Positions 41,484 to 52,190 are shown, numbered from the stretch's first letter. The stretch is 64,000 bases of DNA from JAFGNB01 sp050304135 (GCA_050304135.1 JBNLDC010000002.1:1-64000); one strand, 5' to 3'. The notes: a model not told the origin generated them from the sequence alone. Numbers and translations are program-made.

Positions 41484-42024
41484 ACAGATGCAGGGATAAC
41501 CTGCCGACAGGGAACATTCTCCTCGTTGGTTAAAGGATCGCTCACGTGCCTGCAATGAACAGTACCTTCATATTTAGTGAATATAATGCATTATATTATA
41601 TTATGTTTATCCGGGCCGGAAGTGTATCGGCACGGTTAGCTTCGCACACATTGATACAACGGGATTAAGGCATAAAAGGTTCCCTGCCGTTTAAGATGAT
41701 TTGCATTCATTGCGAGTCATTCTCGGAGTAATTCCGGTTTTGCTCGGGATGGTGGTACGTCGTTGTTCCGGGCGGGCGGTACTGAAAGAAAAGTACAACT
41801 TTCAAATCATGACCGAACGCAGAACTGCAGAGTGATTGCATCCCTGTTTGGCAATGACATCGTGAACTTTTTATGATACCCTTACAATGTTGTGTACCTG
41901 AATTACAGGTAGTGTTAAATTTTAAGATACAGCTGCAGAGATCCGCAAGAGCAGGTGCCGAAACTGTACTATTACTGTCGGTAGCTGACGTGCGGATCCT
42001 GATTGATTTCGGGGGCTTCGCGAG
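41484..42024. other. Intergenic region with AT-rich palindrome
   Basis: About 540 bases without a gene. TATAATGCATTATA at 41582-41595 is a perfect 14-base palindrome inside an AT-rich block (continuing TTATATTATGTTT). It could be a binding site or a DNA-melting element; no clear promoter boxes for the large gene at 42025 were assigned. Confidence 0.45.
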
Positions 42025-45000
42025 ATGACGGTTACTACTGAGCGGATGAGGATTCTGTACGGATACTGGCTGACAGTTCTATGGTGCATCGTGTGTCTGG
42101 TGCCGAAGGTATCTGCATATAATGTTACCGTCAACTCCACGGCGGCGACCGCCGGAACCAATTATCAGGATTTCGACGCCGTTCTTTCTGCTCTCCAGAA
42201 CGGAACCCTGCTTCCCACGACCGATACCAATACCATAACATTTACCGACACAACTCAGGTAACGTTCACGATGAGCAACGAGCTATCACCGACCACAAAC
42301 CAGGGTGTGGTGGTATTCCGCGGGCAACAGAGTCACCCCAATCTGTTTCCGGTACTCAATCATACCGGTGGGAACTGGTACAATTATCTCAGTCTCAACG
42401 ATGTTGTATTTGAACGGCTCACGTTCACCGGGACACAGCAGTTTAGGAGCGGCAGCGGTGCGAAAGTACGGGTTTTCAGAAATTGCGTTATCAGAAATTA
42501 TGCCGACCCGGCGGTAAGCTTTCTGCTGATTGAGGGGGACGGTACTTCTTCAACTACCGTTTTTGAAAACTGCCTGGTATACAACAACGTGTTTTCCACA
42601 GCATTGCTTGAACTTGCTCCCTGGAATACCAGCGCACCGGTGGTGACTATTGTCAACAGTACATTCCATAATACCGGTACGGTATTCTACAGCAACAATG
42701 CCTATCAGGACTCTGCGACAACGATCTTCAATTGTCTCTTCAGCAGTAGTGGCGCGGTCAACGGCGGCAGTACAGATGTCCGGCCTCGAATAAGTTATTC
42801 ATTTTCAAAAGAAGATGTGGTCGCAAATGGCTACGGCGAGAACTGCCTTTCGGGAGATCCCCTGTATGTGGTTGAAACTGATAAAACAGTGCCGTCTGAT
42901 TTCACGCTGTCGACAGCATCACCGGCTGGGAATATCGGAACTGTCACCGTAAACACTATTACCGCTCCGGTAACCGATATCTCCGGCGCTCCTCGCAGTG
43001 ATGACGCGGGAAAACGTGATGCCGGGTGCTGGGATATTCTGCAGCCACCGGTAATTACCGTGGATCTTCCCACCGATACGTCGGCAGCGATCGGCACCCG
43101 TATTGTTCTTAGGGTTGCCGCCACGGGGTCAGCTCCGCTTGTCTACAACTGGCGTCGAGTGGGTATGCAGACGGTGCTCTCGTCTGCAGATTCTCTGGTT
43201 GATACGGTTCATGCGGAGGACGACGGGATACGGTATTTCTGTACGGTAAAAAACAGCGTAGACAGTGTGTCAAGTGATACGATACAGATTACGGTACCGC
43301 CTGAAGCACCGAAAATCACCAGCCGAACGGCAGATACCACAGTAACTGAAGGAAGTTCGCTGCTGCTGAAGGTTGTTGCTTCCGGTTATCCGACCCCGAC
43401 GTATGCCTGGACAATTGCGGGTACCGCACCGCTACTTTCAAGCTCCGACTCACTCGCACTGGCAGCGCTTGCTCCGACAACCGGTATCGTGTACCGGTGT
43501 ATCGTGACCAATTCCGCGGGAAGCGATACCGCAGACATTACCGTTATTGTCAATGAGACCACCGCTGCACTGTTTACCGCTGAACCGAAAGCTGAAATAG
43601 TAATTCAGCAGGGGAGTGCCTATACCCTCAGCGTTACTGCAACCGGTGCTGCACCGCTGGAGTTGACGTGGTATAAGGACGGTGTATCCGCTGGTGACAG
43701 TATCGGAACCGGTTCAACGTATACGATAACCGCAGCAGCAGAGGCTAATGCGGGATCCTACCGGTGTGTCGTCAGAAATGCTTACGGCAGTGATACCACG
43801 GGTATGGTTGTCGTGAGAATCAACACCGCAACGGTATACAATACCCTTGACCTTTCAGCTTCAACAGTCAATGCGAACAGTGTGATGGTATCGGTCAGTA
43901 ATTTCAGAGATCTTCCGTCAGTTGTGGGGACCGGGCCACGGGTCGACTCCATCGGTATCTGGAACAGTTATGTTACTTTTCCGGGGGTACCACTCTCTTC
44001 CGCATCGACCTCCTGTACCACCTTCGCGTTATCGCAATTGCTTGCCGGTAGTTCGGATACGTTTACAACGACCATTACCGTACCACTAGCGGAAGGATGT
44101 TCAACCCCTCTCTACCTTATCACCGCACCAATATGGAAAAATCCTGATTCGATTCCCCCGGCACTTACCGGTTCACAGCGTTCCACGGTAATCATGTGTT
44201 CGAATGATTATTATCAGAATCTGCTGACGCTTGACCTTTCCTATCCGCCGCTTGCCGATTCCATTCTGGTAACGGTGTCGAATACCGGGTCAATAGATAC
44301 AGATTCTCTTATGTACCTGTTGATTGAGTATCGGAAAGGTACCGGGACCTACGCCGCCAATCCGGGAATTAAAATAGTACCATCGGAAATTTCGGCCAAC
44401 GGTTCTGTTCAATTGGGCATACACAATACGGCGTTTGCAGGACTTGAGGATTCGGTTCGGGTCAGTCTCAAATGGCGCAGTTTGGAAGGGAACTTCAGTG
44501 TCCCCGTTACCAGATTGGTTACCGTCGGGAGACCTCGACCGGTCAATACCGCGATAGTGACCGTGGATTCGTCATCGGTCGCATCAATCTATCTGCACTG
44601 GGACTTTCCATCGACGCCGGATATTGACAGTACCAGAATCTGGTGGAGCAGACAGCAACTGCCGACTGCTGCGGATATTGATCCGTCAATAAACCAGTTT
44701 CTCACGTTCCTCCCGGCGGTCCAAAATGCGGCGCTCGCCGGGTTACTTTCGAACACCAAGTATTATCTCGGTGTACAGGTGTTCAATAACGGAATCGGAT
44801 CCTTTATACCTCCCGAAGCACAGGATACCATCACTACGAAATCATCGCTTGTGGCTACCATTCCCAATACCATAACACTTACTGCTCTATCATTTGACAG
44901 CGTAACCAATACCTTCTCCGTGGAGTGGGATGTTGGTACCGATGGCATCGGGGACTTCACGACACTGGAAACCGGTATCCTTTACAGTATCGGAGCACCT

Positions 45001-47352
45001 CCTACGGTAACAGGAGTGACTGATACCGATGTAGCCTTGATCATTCCCAATCTCAAAGAAACCGGAAATAGTGCGACGGTCGATCCCGGTTCCCAACTGC
45101 GTTTTGCAACGACGTATTATTTCGCTCTTCTACTCAAGGAAGGTAATGGCGCGTGGACCACTGTCACCGATTCTTCAATGGGGTCCGTTACCACCACACC
45201 ACCTTCGCATCAGGTGGTAACATACTTCACCGGGGGAGTGGATACGGTAACGGTTTTCAACGATCAGGTAATTCTCCGGAAAACCGGAACTGGTGTCGTG
45301 AATGTGATCGATACGGTACAGGTGTTTGATCCGGGGAGTCCTGCCGGGTGTATTGTTGTGGGTATAGGGGTGGATTTTGCCGGTGATTTTCGATCGGATC
45401 CCGTATCGATAGGAATATCCTATGATAGTACCAGGTTGGTTGGATATCCGCAAAGCGCGGTACGGCTGTACCAATACAACCGTCCGGAAAATACATGGTA
45501 TGTGATTAAAGAATGCGTCGTTGATTCAATCACGAACTATGTCTCTTTCACCGGAAGGTTAAATGAACATCCATGGCCTTTTGTGGCTATGATTGATACC
45601 ATGGCGCCTCAGGTATCGCTCCTGAGCAGTCCAGAGGTTCCGGTACCGGCAGGACTTTCCATCCGGGATACCGTTGTCATTTCAGATAATATCGCAAACA
45701 CATCGGTGAAACTCTTTTATTGGGGTGGAGCTGTTCTGGGTTCTTCTGATACCTGCCAAAAGACCTTCGATACCGTTTTAATTTCCATTCCCGGCGATTC
45801 CGTGACTGCCGATCGGGGGATCAGGGCTGAACTGGTAATAAGTGACGGCAATACTAAAAAGAATATTGACATTTCCCGGTCGGTCAGGAGGGTCAGTTCT
45901 GATCCGGTTGTACTGGTGGGAGGACAGTGGACACCGGTTATAACTACCGCGCTTCTCGCCGATTCATCCGTGGAAGGCTCACTGCATGAACTCAGTCCTC
46001 TGCAACCCTGGTTTTACGATTCAACCCAGTTTCTGATATACCGCTGGTACGATAGAAACGGCTTGGTCCCGTCACCAGACCTCCCTTTTGATACTGCGAG
46101 TAAATGGATCGAATATTCCCAGGATACCAGATCACTATTTTCCATGGTTCCGGGAAAAGTCCTCTGGATCAAGACACTTGCCACTACCAACATTCAGAGT
46201 CTCGGTGGAGGAACTACCGTTCCGCTCAACGATGATTTTATTATTACCCTTAAAGCGAAGCAGTGGAACGATATTTCCATTCCGTTCAGGTTCAAGGTGA
46301 CCATCGGTGATGTTATCGGTGCAACCGATTCCGTAACACCATTGTGGGACAGTTTGTATGTTTACAAGTGGACGTTACCGTCAACTGAAGTATCCTCAGA
46401 AACCGCTCCAAAATTCATCAGAACCATACCGGGGCTCGATTCAATAACGGACGTATTCAATGGCGCTTCCGGTTCCGATGGTCTGGGTACGTATTCCATT
46501 CTCAATCTGTCTTCGCAGGATGTTGCATTGCATATACCTCCGCTCCCGCAATCATTTTCTGCGTACAGAACTACAAATGTCGGGAAAAAACATACCGAAC
46601 ACGGCTCAGATCCGAAGGGATGGAGTGTTGTTGTACGAACTGCCGCTTCCGGTACCGAACTGTCACCGGTGTACTGCGGCTACACCCCGGGGAACGGTGT
46701 CTTGGGGTACCCCGTTTCCCCTTCATTCAGGAAACAGCGGGTTTCTGCACTTCATCCGCAAAGCGGTGCCGCGTCGGGGCACCTGGTATTGCATGAGGCA
46801 GTTGATAGCGGGTATCTTTACCGGATTAAATTCTCTAATGGTGCATCAGGAGCAACCGATTTCAATTGCACCGTTGCTGCGGCAACTGCACTTCCCGAAA
46901 CGTATACTACTGCATTGTACGATCCGGGAAAGCGTACTGTTATGTACAATCCGGAGAATGTGCGGATTCCTGTTGCAGGTAACACCGAAAGCGGACGCTG
47001 GCTGATGGTCGGCGACTCATCATTTATCGCTTCGCTGAGTCGATCGTTCGCCGCCCCACTTGCACTTCTGAAGGTGTTTCCCAATCCCTGCCGAGGGGAA
47101 CTGAATATACGCTACACGGTTCCGGAAGCAGATATCCGACAGTTGCAGATTGCTTTATACGATCAGTTGGGACGACGTGTCTGGTTCCAGTCCGTTGACC
47201 GGTTCTCCTTTACCGGCGGATCAAATACCCTGCGATTGTATCCCGGAAAATCAGGAATGGGTGCCGGCACCTATATTCTTCGGATAGCTGCAATAACTGC
47301 TCAGGGAAAGGTGTACGGACACCGGCAACAACGTATTCTGATGGTACCATGA
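42025..47352 (+). CDS. Very large secreted Ig-repeat surface protein with sorting tail
   Basis: A 1775-residue exported protein. A signal peptide (MRILYGYWLTVLWCIVCLVPKVSA) begins at the ATG at 42025 or at the next in-frame ATG 42046; the start is uncertain. Residues ~30-335 look like a right-handed parallel beta-helix (repeated short strands with NSTF and NCLVYNN turns). Three Ig-like domains follow (~340-600; each with a YxC-type core such as YFCTVKN and YRCIVTN, and YRCVVRN), then Fn3-like modules (~835-1100) and further beta-rich regions. The last ~85 residues (LLKVFPNPCRGELNIRYTVP...AGTYILRI) form a type IX-like sorting domain. Likely a surface or cell-contact protein; no catalytic motif seen. 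Confidence 0.85.
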   Translation: MTVTTERMRILYGYWLTVLWCIVCLVPKVSAYNVTVNSTAATAGTNYQDFDAVLSALQNGTLLPTTDTNTITFTDTTQVTFTMSNELSPTTNQGVVVFRGQQSHPNLFPVLNHTGGNWYNYLSLNDVVFERLTFTGTQQFRSGSGAKVRVFRNCVIRNYADPAVSFLLIEGDGTSSTTVFENCLVYNNVFSTALLELAPWNTSAPVVTIVNSTFHNTGTVFYSNNAYQDSATTIFNCLFSSSGAVNGGSTDVRPRISYSFSKEDVVANGYGENCLSGDPLYVVETDKTVPSDFTLSTASPAGNIGTVTVNTITAPVTDISGAPRSDDAGKRDAGCWDILQPPVITVDLPTDTSAAIGTRIVLRVAATGSAPLVYNWRRVGMQTVLSSADSLVDTVHAEDDGIRYFCTVKNSVDSVSSDTIQITVPPEAPKITSRTADTTVTEGSSLLLKVVASGYPTPTYAWTIAGTAPLLSSSDSLALAALAPTTGIVYRCIVTNSAGSDTADITVIVNETTAALFTAEPKAEIVIQQGSAYTLSVTATGAAPLELTWYKDGVSAGDSIGTGSTYTITAAAEANAGSYRCVVRNAYGSDTTGMVVVRINTATVYNTLDLSASTVNANSVMVSVSNFRDLPSVVGTGPRVDSIGIWNSYVTFPGVPLSSASTSCTTFALSQLLAGSSDTFTTTITVPLAEGCSTPLYLITAPIWKNPDSIPPALTGSQRSTVIMCSNDYYQNLLTLDLSYPPLADSILVTVSNTGSIDTDSLMYLLIEYRKGTGTYAANPGIKIVPSEISANGSVQLGIHNTAFAGLEDSVRVSLKWRSLEGNFSVPVTRLVTVGRPRPVNTAIVTVDSSSVASIYLHWDFPSTPDIDSTRIWWSRQQLPTAADIDPSINQFLTFLPAVQNAALAGLLSNTKYYLGVQVFNNGIGSFIPPEAQDTITTKSSLVATIPNTITLTALSFDSVTNTFSVEWDVGTDGIGDFTTLETGILYSIGAPPTVTGVTDTDVALIIPNLKETGNSATVDPGSQLRFATTYYFALLLKEGNGAWTTVTDSSMGSVTTTPPSHQVVTYFTGGVDTVTVFNDQVILRKTGTGVVNVIDTVQVFDPGSPAGCIVVGIGVDFAGDFRSDPVSIGISYDSTRLVGYPQSAVRLYQYNRPENTWYVIKECVVDSITNYVSFTGRLNEHPWPFVAMIDTMAPQVSLLSSPEVPVPAGLSIRDTVVISDNIANTSVKLFYWGGAVLGSSDTCQKTFDTVLISIPGDSVTADRGIRAELVISDGNTKKNIDISRSVRRVSSDPVVLVGGQWTPVITTALLADSSVEGSLHELSPLQPWFYDSTQFLIYRWYDRNGLVPSPDLPFDTASKWIEYSQDTRSLFSMVPGKVLWIKTLATTNIQSLGGGTTVPLNDDFIITLKAKQWNDISIPFRFKVTIGDVIGATDSVTPLWDSLYVYKWTLPSTEVSSETAPKFIRTIPGLDSITDVFNGASGSDGLGTYSILNLSSQDVALHIPPLPQSFSAYRTTNVGKKHTEHGSDPKGWSVVVRTAASGTELSPVYCGYTPGNGVLGYPVSPSFRKQRVSALHPQSGAASGHLVLHEAVDSGYLYRIKFSNGASGATDFNCTVAAATALPETYTTALYDPGKRTVMYNPENVRIPVAGNTESGRWLMVGDSSFIASLSRSFAAPLALLKVFPNPCRGELNIRYTVPEADIRQLQIALYDQLGRRVWFQSVDRFSFTGGSNTLRLYPGKSGMGAGTYILRIAAITAQGKVYGHRQQRILMVP

Positions 47353-47667
47353 GGAGATGCGTCAGACTACAATACCTCGGCACAAACCGATACATTCCTT
47401 AACCTCTGATTGTATACCGGCTCAACGGGACAATCTGAATCTTACCGTTGCAGAACACTGCTATATCCCTCCACTTTTCATCTCAGACCAGATTTAAATT
47501 GAAATAATTGACGTTAGTATTCCGGTAACTGATTGCTCTGCCGTCGAATTCTTGTGTGGGAATTTCATCCTGCGGCTGAGGGGGGGGGGCTTTCGGTCGG
47601 GAAAAAAGTGAAGCCGTCTCTCCGGAAAAACGGGGAGACGGCTTCACTTTGTTGCGGTAGAAACAGC
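47353..47667. other. Intergenic region with G10 tract and terminator
   Basis: Between convergent genes. A run of ten G residues lies at 47580-47589, next to the bidirectional terminator at 47605-47650. A small plus-strand frame over this spot is not a credible gene. Confidence 0.5.
47605..47650. terminator. Bidirectional terminator between convergent genes
   Basis: AAAGTGAAGCCGTCTCTCCG (47605-47624) pairs with CGGGGAGACGGCTTCACTTT (47631-47650) around a 6-base loop, 20 bp with one wobble. Both ends have A/T runs, so it can serve the large surface protein gene and the opposing GH54 gene. Confidence 0.85.
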
Positions 47668-49080
47668 TTATTTGCCGATGACGATTTTATCGGTCCACCG
47701 GTTTTTACCATCAAGTGAGGTTTTTACAACATATACACCGGGAACTGCTTTGCTGGTGTTCCAGACCGACTTGTGCTGTCCGGCATATTTTATGCCTGAA
47801 GCGATGGTGGCAACCTGTCGGCCCTGCTGATCAAATACGTTCATGTTCACCTGCCGTGCGTTTGCCAGCGTATAGCTGATTACGGCACTGGAAGTTGAAG
47901 GAACATACTGAACCGAGAACATTGATTTTGACGGCACAATGTTGTCGATCGCGATTGTTGCGACCTTTTCTTTTCCGTAACCGATATTCTGAATGTTCTG
48001 ATGCACTTTTGCATCGGTTTCATTCGATGGCCGGCCCGCAGTGATGCAACCTTCAAAGAAAGTTCCATAGGATGAGTTACTGTTGTCACCACCGATACCG
48101 AGAATAATGCCACCTTCCATTTTCCAGGTAGTCGGCGCGTTTCCATCCCATGCAGTTACCAGGTCCCCCGATTGGGCATTTCCCATCCGGAGACAGTATT
48201 TTGCCTGCCCGCCTTCAGTGCTTGTTTTGGAAATGCCCATAGCATAATCCCAGGTGATGGACGGGTTGTCATTGTTTGGAAGACGGACACCACCGGCATC
48301 AAGTGCTCCCCAACCGGGATCGCCCGGTTTTGAACCACCGGCCCATACTCCGGCTTCCATATCATTCATGAACCAGGGGCCGTTACCTTCACCTCTACCC
48401 CAGTAGGCTGTGCCGAAGAAGCAGGTATTCATCTGACCTGTGGGCCCGTAACAATTATTGAGCGATCCGTTACCGAAATTCCAGCAGCAGGCTTTACCGT
48501 AGCGTTTTCCGTCAACAACTTCGTAAATTCCCTGGTCTTCATTTCCCTTAGGCATACCGTTGGCGGGAGCAACCCGCTCCGGATGCCCGGAATAGCCTTC
48601 CTGATTGGAACGGTATCCTTCCTGTTCTTTCATGTACAATGCATAGACGTTATGACCACCAACCATTAATTTACGTCCTTTGGCGTCGGATTCTTTGTCG
48701 TCTCGACTTGCCGTTCCTTCATAACACCCTTTTTTGGCGACAGTGAGGTCGTTACCTTTTCCGGACTGATCATAGAGTTTCGAAACGGTACCGCCGGAGT
48801 TACCGAGAAAATCGTCCTGAACCTTGGAATCGGCAAAACCATCATCAGTCTGAGGAATGTCTTTAGTCTGGCCGTCTGAACGTCGAACCTGGTAAATAGG
48901 TCCCGAATATTTACTGTAAAGAAGACGGGTTGTGCTGAACGCTCCCACGCAGGGAGTTCCTGCTTCCTCATAAATGTCACACGGACACTCAATGGCGATA
49001 GCTTTCTTTTGAAACAAAAGGATGCTTCCCATTGCTAACAGAAGAACTGTTAAACGGATAAATTGTTTTGAGGCACTCAT
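47668..49080 (-). CDS. Secreted GH54 alpha-L-arabinofuranosidase
   Basis: A 470-residue exported enzyme related to the AbfB catalytic domain. After a signal peptide (to ~residue 28) come the hallmark stretches CPCDIYEEAGTPCVGAFSTTRLLY, VSKLYDQSGKGNDL, GKACCWNFGN, WFMNDMEAGVW and IILGIGGDNSNSSYGTFFEG. By analogy with the fungal enzymes the nucleophile would be Glu242 (in NDMEAG) and the acid/base Asp332 (in GGDNSN). It releases arabinose side chains from arabinoxylan or arabinan. The fungal arabinose-binding domain is absent; the last ~80 residues (MNVFDQQGRQVATI...PGVYVVKT) are a type IX-like sorting tail instead. AAGGAG precedes the ATG. Confidence 0.92.
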   Translation of the reverse strand: MSASKQFIRLTVLLLAMGSILLFQKKAIAIECPCDIYEEAGTPCVGAFSTTRLLYSKYSGPIYQVRRSDGQTKDIPQTDDGFADSKVQDDFLGNSGGTVSKLYDQSGKGNDLTVAKKGCYEGTASRDDKESDAKGRKLMVGGHNVYALYMKEQEGYRSNQEGYSGHPERVAPANGMPKGNEDQGIYEVVDGKRYGKACCWNFGNGSLNNCYGPTGQMNTCFFGTAYWGRGEGNGPWFMNDMEAGVWAGGSKPGDPGWGALDAGGVRLPNNDNPSITWDYAMGISKTSTEGGQAKYCLRMGNAQSGDLVTAWDGNAPTTWKMEGGIILGIGGDNSNSSYGTFFEGCITAGRPSNETDAKVHQNIQNIGYGKEKVATIAIDNIVPSKSMFSVQYVPSTSSAVISYTLANARQVNMNVFDQQGRQVATIASGIKYAGQHKSVWNTSKAVPGVYVVKTSLDGKNRWTDKIVIGK

Positions 49081-49341
49081 AAAACTCCTTTGGAAGATGT
49101 TGGTCTGAAAAGAAAATAAATAAAGTTAATAGAATAGCTGTTCCCCTCATCAGCATTCCGGTATTGTTGATACCTGTCCCGGTGGCGTCGGATTCGGGAC
49201 ATATTTCTTTCTAATATAAATATATATATCAAAATGACATTGTATGCCAGAAAAAGTTACCTCAGAGAGAGGGGCTGTGTTCCTGATAATCAAATCGCGC
49301 TGCATAATCTGATGGAATAGGTTTGTTGCGGATAATTGGTA

Positions 49342-51663
49342 TCAGTGTTTCAACACCTTATTTATCAAAGAATTAACAGGGGCAGATGTTACAGTGAGTT
49401 TACATTTGGCGGCAGAAAGATTGTTGTTCTCAGCACGGCAGACAACGGTACCGGTTGCCTCTGACTTTGTTTTAATGAAAAAGGCTGTTTTTCCATTTTC
49501 GAGTGCAATGAGCTTTTGTCCGATGAAATCTGCCGCACCGGTAACTGAAAGTGCGATGGCCTGGTTTGCGTCCGGTACCAGTACACCGTGCTTATCGATT
49601 GCCTGCACGACAATCCGGGTCATATCTCCTCCAGTGATCAGTTCGGCGGCATCAGGTATCATTGTCAGGCTTACTGCTCGTTTCGGTGTTTTTCGGATAT
49701 CGGTTGCAGCAACCGTGTCATGCAGATAACCGATGGCGCGCAAAGTTCCCGGCTTGAACGGTACCTTTCTCCAGACTGCCAGCGGATGAGGAAGTGCCGG
49801 GTATCTGTCCGGTTTTTTCCGTCCCATCGACGTACCGTTAACGATGAGTTCAACCTCATCACAGTTGCCCGCCACCCAGATATCGTTCGGTTGCAGTTCC
49901 CGTTGCCAGGTGTGAGCGATATAGACCATCGGACCGACTACTGCTGGGTCGGCCTGTGATTTCAGAAACATTCCCGCAGGTTTCGGTATCCGGTACATAT
50001 CCGCCACACCATAGTAGCAGACGGTCCGATCAGCGGTGTGGTAGCCGGAATTGTAGTCAAAGGCGCACCATCCGATCTCACCGGCAATGAAGGGGTTCGC
50101 CGCTACCGAATCAACGTAACCGGCTATTCGCCGGATGCTTCCGATCTGTTTTTCTTCAGCGTCCCATGAGTGCACCTGCCCCCCGATGCCGAATGATTCG
50201 GTGATCAGCCATGGCATCGGGTCCGGTCTGCCTTGCGGAATAATGAAGTTGTGGGTCCATAGATCTTCAAGAAAATTATCTTTTACGTAACGTCCCTTCA
50301 GCCGGACGCCATGTGTCGGGCGCGTAGGATCAAGGGTCCGAGCGAGTTGATTCGTTTTTTCGTAAAACTCATTGAAATCGTGTGACTGGTTGATACGGAC
50401 CCCGAAACTAATGATTGAGGGATGATTCCGGTCACGAATAATCATTTCGGTAATGTTCCGAAGCGCAATTTCCCGCCAAGTATCATTTCCAATATATCCC
50501 CAGCCGGGGAGTTCTTCCAGTACCAGCAGACCGATCTCATCACACCGATCCAGAAATTCCGGATCCTGCGGATAATGGGAACAACGTACGATATTGCATC
50601 CGAGATCGTATTTCAGGATATCCGCATCTTTCTTCTGAAGACGGTTGGCTGCAGCCCTGCCGATAAACGGGAAGGTCTCATGGCGGTTGAGACCGAATAA
50701 CCAGACCGGTTTGCCGTTAAGATAGAACTTCCCGTCGTTTTTACTGAATAAAATCGAACGTATGCCTATTTTTTCAGAGTAGTCGTCCACTACCTGAGAA
50801 TCAAGTACCACCCGTGTCTGAATAGTGTACCGGTAGGGATCCTGCAGATTCCATTCCCGGAGCTTACGGATCGGGCTGGTGGAGAATGCGATTACCTCAG
50901 CGGAGTCTGGGAGAGCTGTAACGGAACCCGATCCTGTTGCCACCACAGTACCTTTGGTGTCGATTATCCGTGATTCGACGGTACACGTCTTCCTGTTCGG
51001 ATATCTGTTAACGATACGACAGCTGACGTTCACCCGGTTTGTTGCAACAGAATCGCGGGAGGCGAATACCCAGTCGATATGGAGAGGGTCAGTGATGATC
51101 ATCGACACATCGCGGGTAATTCCACCGAAAAGCATGAAGTCGATTGCCTGTCCCTCGGGGGGGATATCCCGGTGTCGGCGGGAATCAACCCGGACGGCAA
51201 CGATATTGTCCGCATCAAATCGCAGGTGTTTTGTAATGTCGAATGAAAAGGTTGTATAGGCTCCCTGATGTGTACCCACCGCAACCTCGTTGATGAATAC
51301 ATCGGTAACCTGTGAAGCTCCCTGAAAAGAAAGTGTAAACCGGTTGCCCTTCAATGCAGACGATGGCGTGAAATGCCTCCTGTACCAGGAAATCTTTCGG
51401 AATGATTCCATCTTAATATCGCGATGCGGAACAATGGCGTTTGAATGTGGAAGGCAGACTGAATCAAATCCTGATTCATTGAGGGTATCGAAAGTGCCGT
51501 TCGGTATATTTCCTGATTTGAATAGCCAGTTGGTATTGAAATTAATGACATGACGGGATGTTGTTCCGTGTGATTGAATGGTGGCATCCGTGGCTTTTGC
51601 TGGTGCCGTCATCACAATAATAAAAATGAGTGATTTGATTGCCTGGAATATTTTTTTTTTCAT
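49342..51663 (-). CDS. GH2-family beta-galactosidase-like protein, acid/base Glu replaced by Gln
   Basis: A 773-residue exported GH2 protein. Signal peptide at 1-24, then the sugar-binding domain (~40-190), an Ig-like domain (~195-305) and the TIM barrel. Barrel motifs include NGKPVWLFGLNRHE, NIVRCSHYPQDPEFLDRCDEIG and HPSIISFGVRINQSHD. In related enzymes the last motif reads INES and its Glu is the acid/base; here it is Gln426 (codon CAG at 50386-50388). The nucleophile Glu489 in ITESFG is present. C-terminal domains match the family. It lies upstream of GH54 on the same strand, 261 bases apart. Either a catalytically altered enzyme or a carbohydrate-binding relic; the change is one base from Glu (GAG). 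Confidence 0.9.
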   Translation of the reverse strand: MKKKIFQAIKSLIFIIVMTAPAKATDATIQSHGTTSRHVINFNTNWLFKSGNIPNGTFDTLNESGFDSVCLPHSNAIVPHRDIKMESFRKISWYRRHFTPSSALKGNRFTLSFQGASQVTDVFINEVAVGTHQGAYTTFSFDITKHLRFDADNIVAVRVDSRRHRDIPPEGQAIDFMLFGGITRDVSMIITDPLHIDWVFASRDSVATNRVNVSCRIVNRYPNRKTCTVESRIIDTKGTVVATGSGSVTALPDSAEVIAFSTSPIRKLREWNLQDPYRYTIQTRVVLDSQVVDDYSEKIGIRSILFSKNDGKFYLNGKPVWLFGLNRHETFPFIGRAAANRLQKKDADILKYDLGCNIVRCSHYPQDPEFLDRCDEIGLLVLEELPGWGYIGNDTWREIALRNITEMIIRDRNHPSIISFGVRINQSHDFNEFYEKTNQLARTLDPTRPTHGVRLKGRYVKDNFLEDLWTHNFIIPQGRPDPMPWLITESFGIGGQVHSWDAEEKQIGSIRRIAGYVDSVAANPFIAGEIGWCAFDYNSGYHTADRTVCYYGVADMYRIPKPAGMFLKSQADPAVVGPMVYIAHTWQRELQPNDIWVAGNCDEVELIVNGTSMGRKKPDRYPALPHPLAVWRKVPFKPGTLRAIGYLHDTVAATDIRKTPKRAVSLTMIPDAAELITGGDMTRIVVQAIDKHGVLVPDANQAIALSVTGAADFIGQKLIALENGKTAFFIKTKSEATGTVVCRAENNNLSAAKCKLTVTSAPVNSLINKVLKH

Positions 51664-52190
51664 ATATAGAATAATTTGTTTCTGTTCAATATTTCCCTAT
51701 TCGGACATTGAGCCTGGAGTCGAAACGATCGATTCCCTGCATATGAGGCACACTTCGACGGAGTTGCTCAGTGTAGCGCTTTGACACCGTTCTGTATCCG
51801 AAGGAATCCTGTTCCGAAAAGGGACTGAATAATTTGCAGCACATAATGTCTTTCTGAATAAATATACAAAACAAGTTGCTTGGTATTTCGCTGATCTTTT
51901 CTATTTTGCAATAATTTATTTATTTAGCGCGACTTGTTTCGGTGATAATTGCGTATTTTCCCCAATTTGCTGGAGGAAATGAAGAAAAATTTTCTGTTAG
52001 AAAGCGTTTATGAAGTATATTAAAGTTGAATTACGTTTGTTGAAGTGTTTTTCCTACCGGTTTTTCAGGGAAATCCACACCGTTGATTTATTCGAATGCG
52101 GTAGAAAGTTTATGCCGCTGTAGTGGAATTTGGTATAGTAACCGTAATAAAATATTCGTAATAAAAGCCATTTCAAGAAGGGAGAAGTTT
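51664..52190. other. Intergenic region between GH2 and a small secreted protein
   Basis: Divergent promoter region of about 527 bases. At 51678-51739 it carries GTTTCTGTTCAAT...GGACATTGAGCCT...TCGAAACGATCGATTCCC, a diverged relative of the left half of the element at 30450-30579. The rest is AT-rich with no clear gene. The weak ribosome site of the GH2 gene lies in the flanking A/T stretch. Confidence 0.45.

Noticed and set aside
47533..47718. 61-residue plus-strand frame across the G10 tract
   Set aside because: It runs through a homopolymer and a terminator stem, without a ribosome site.
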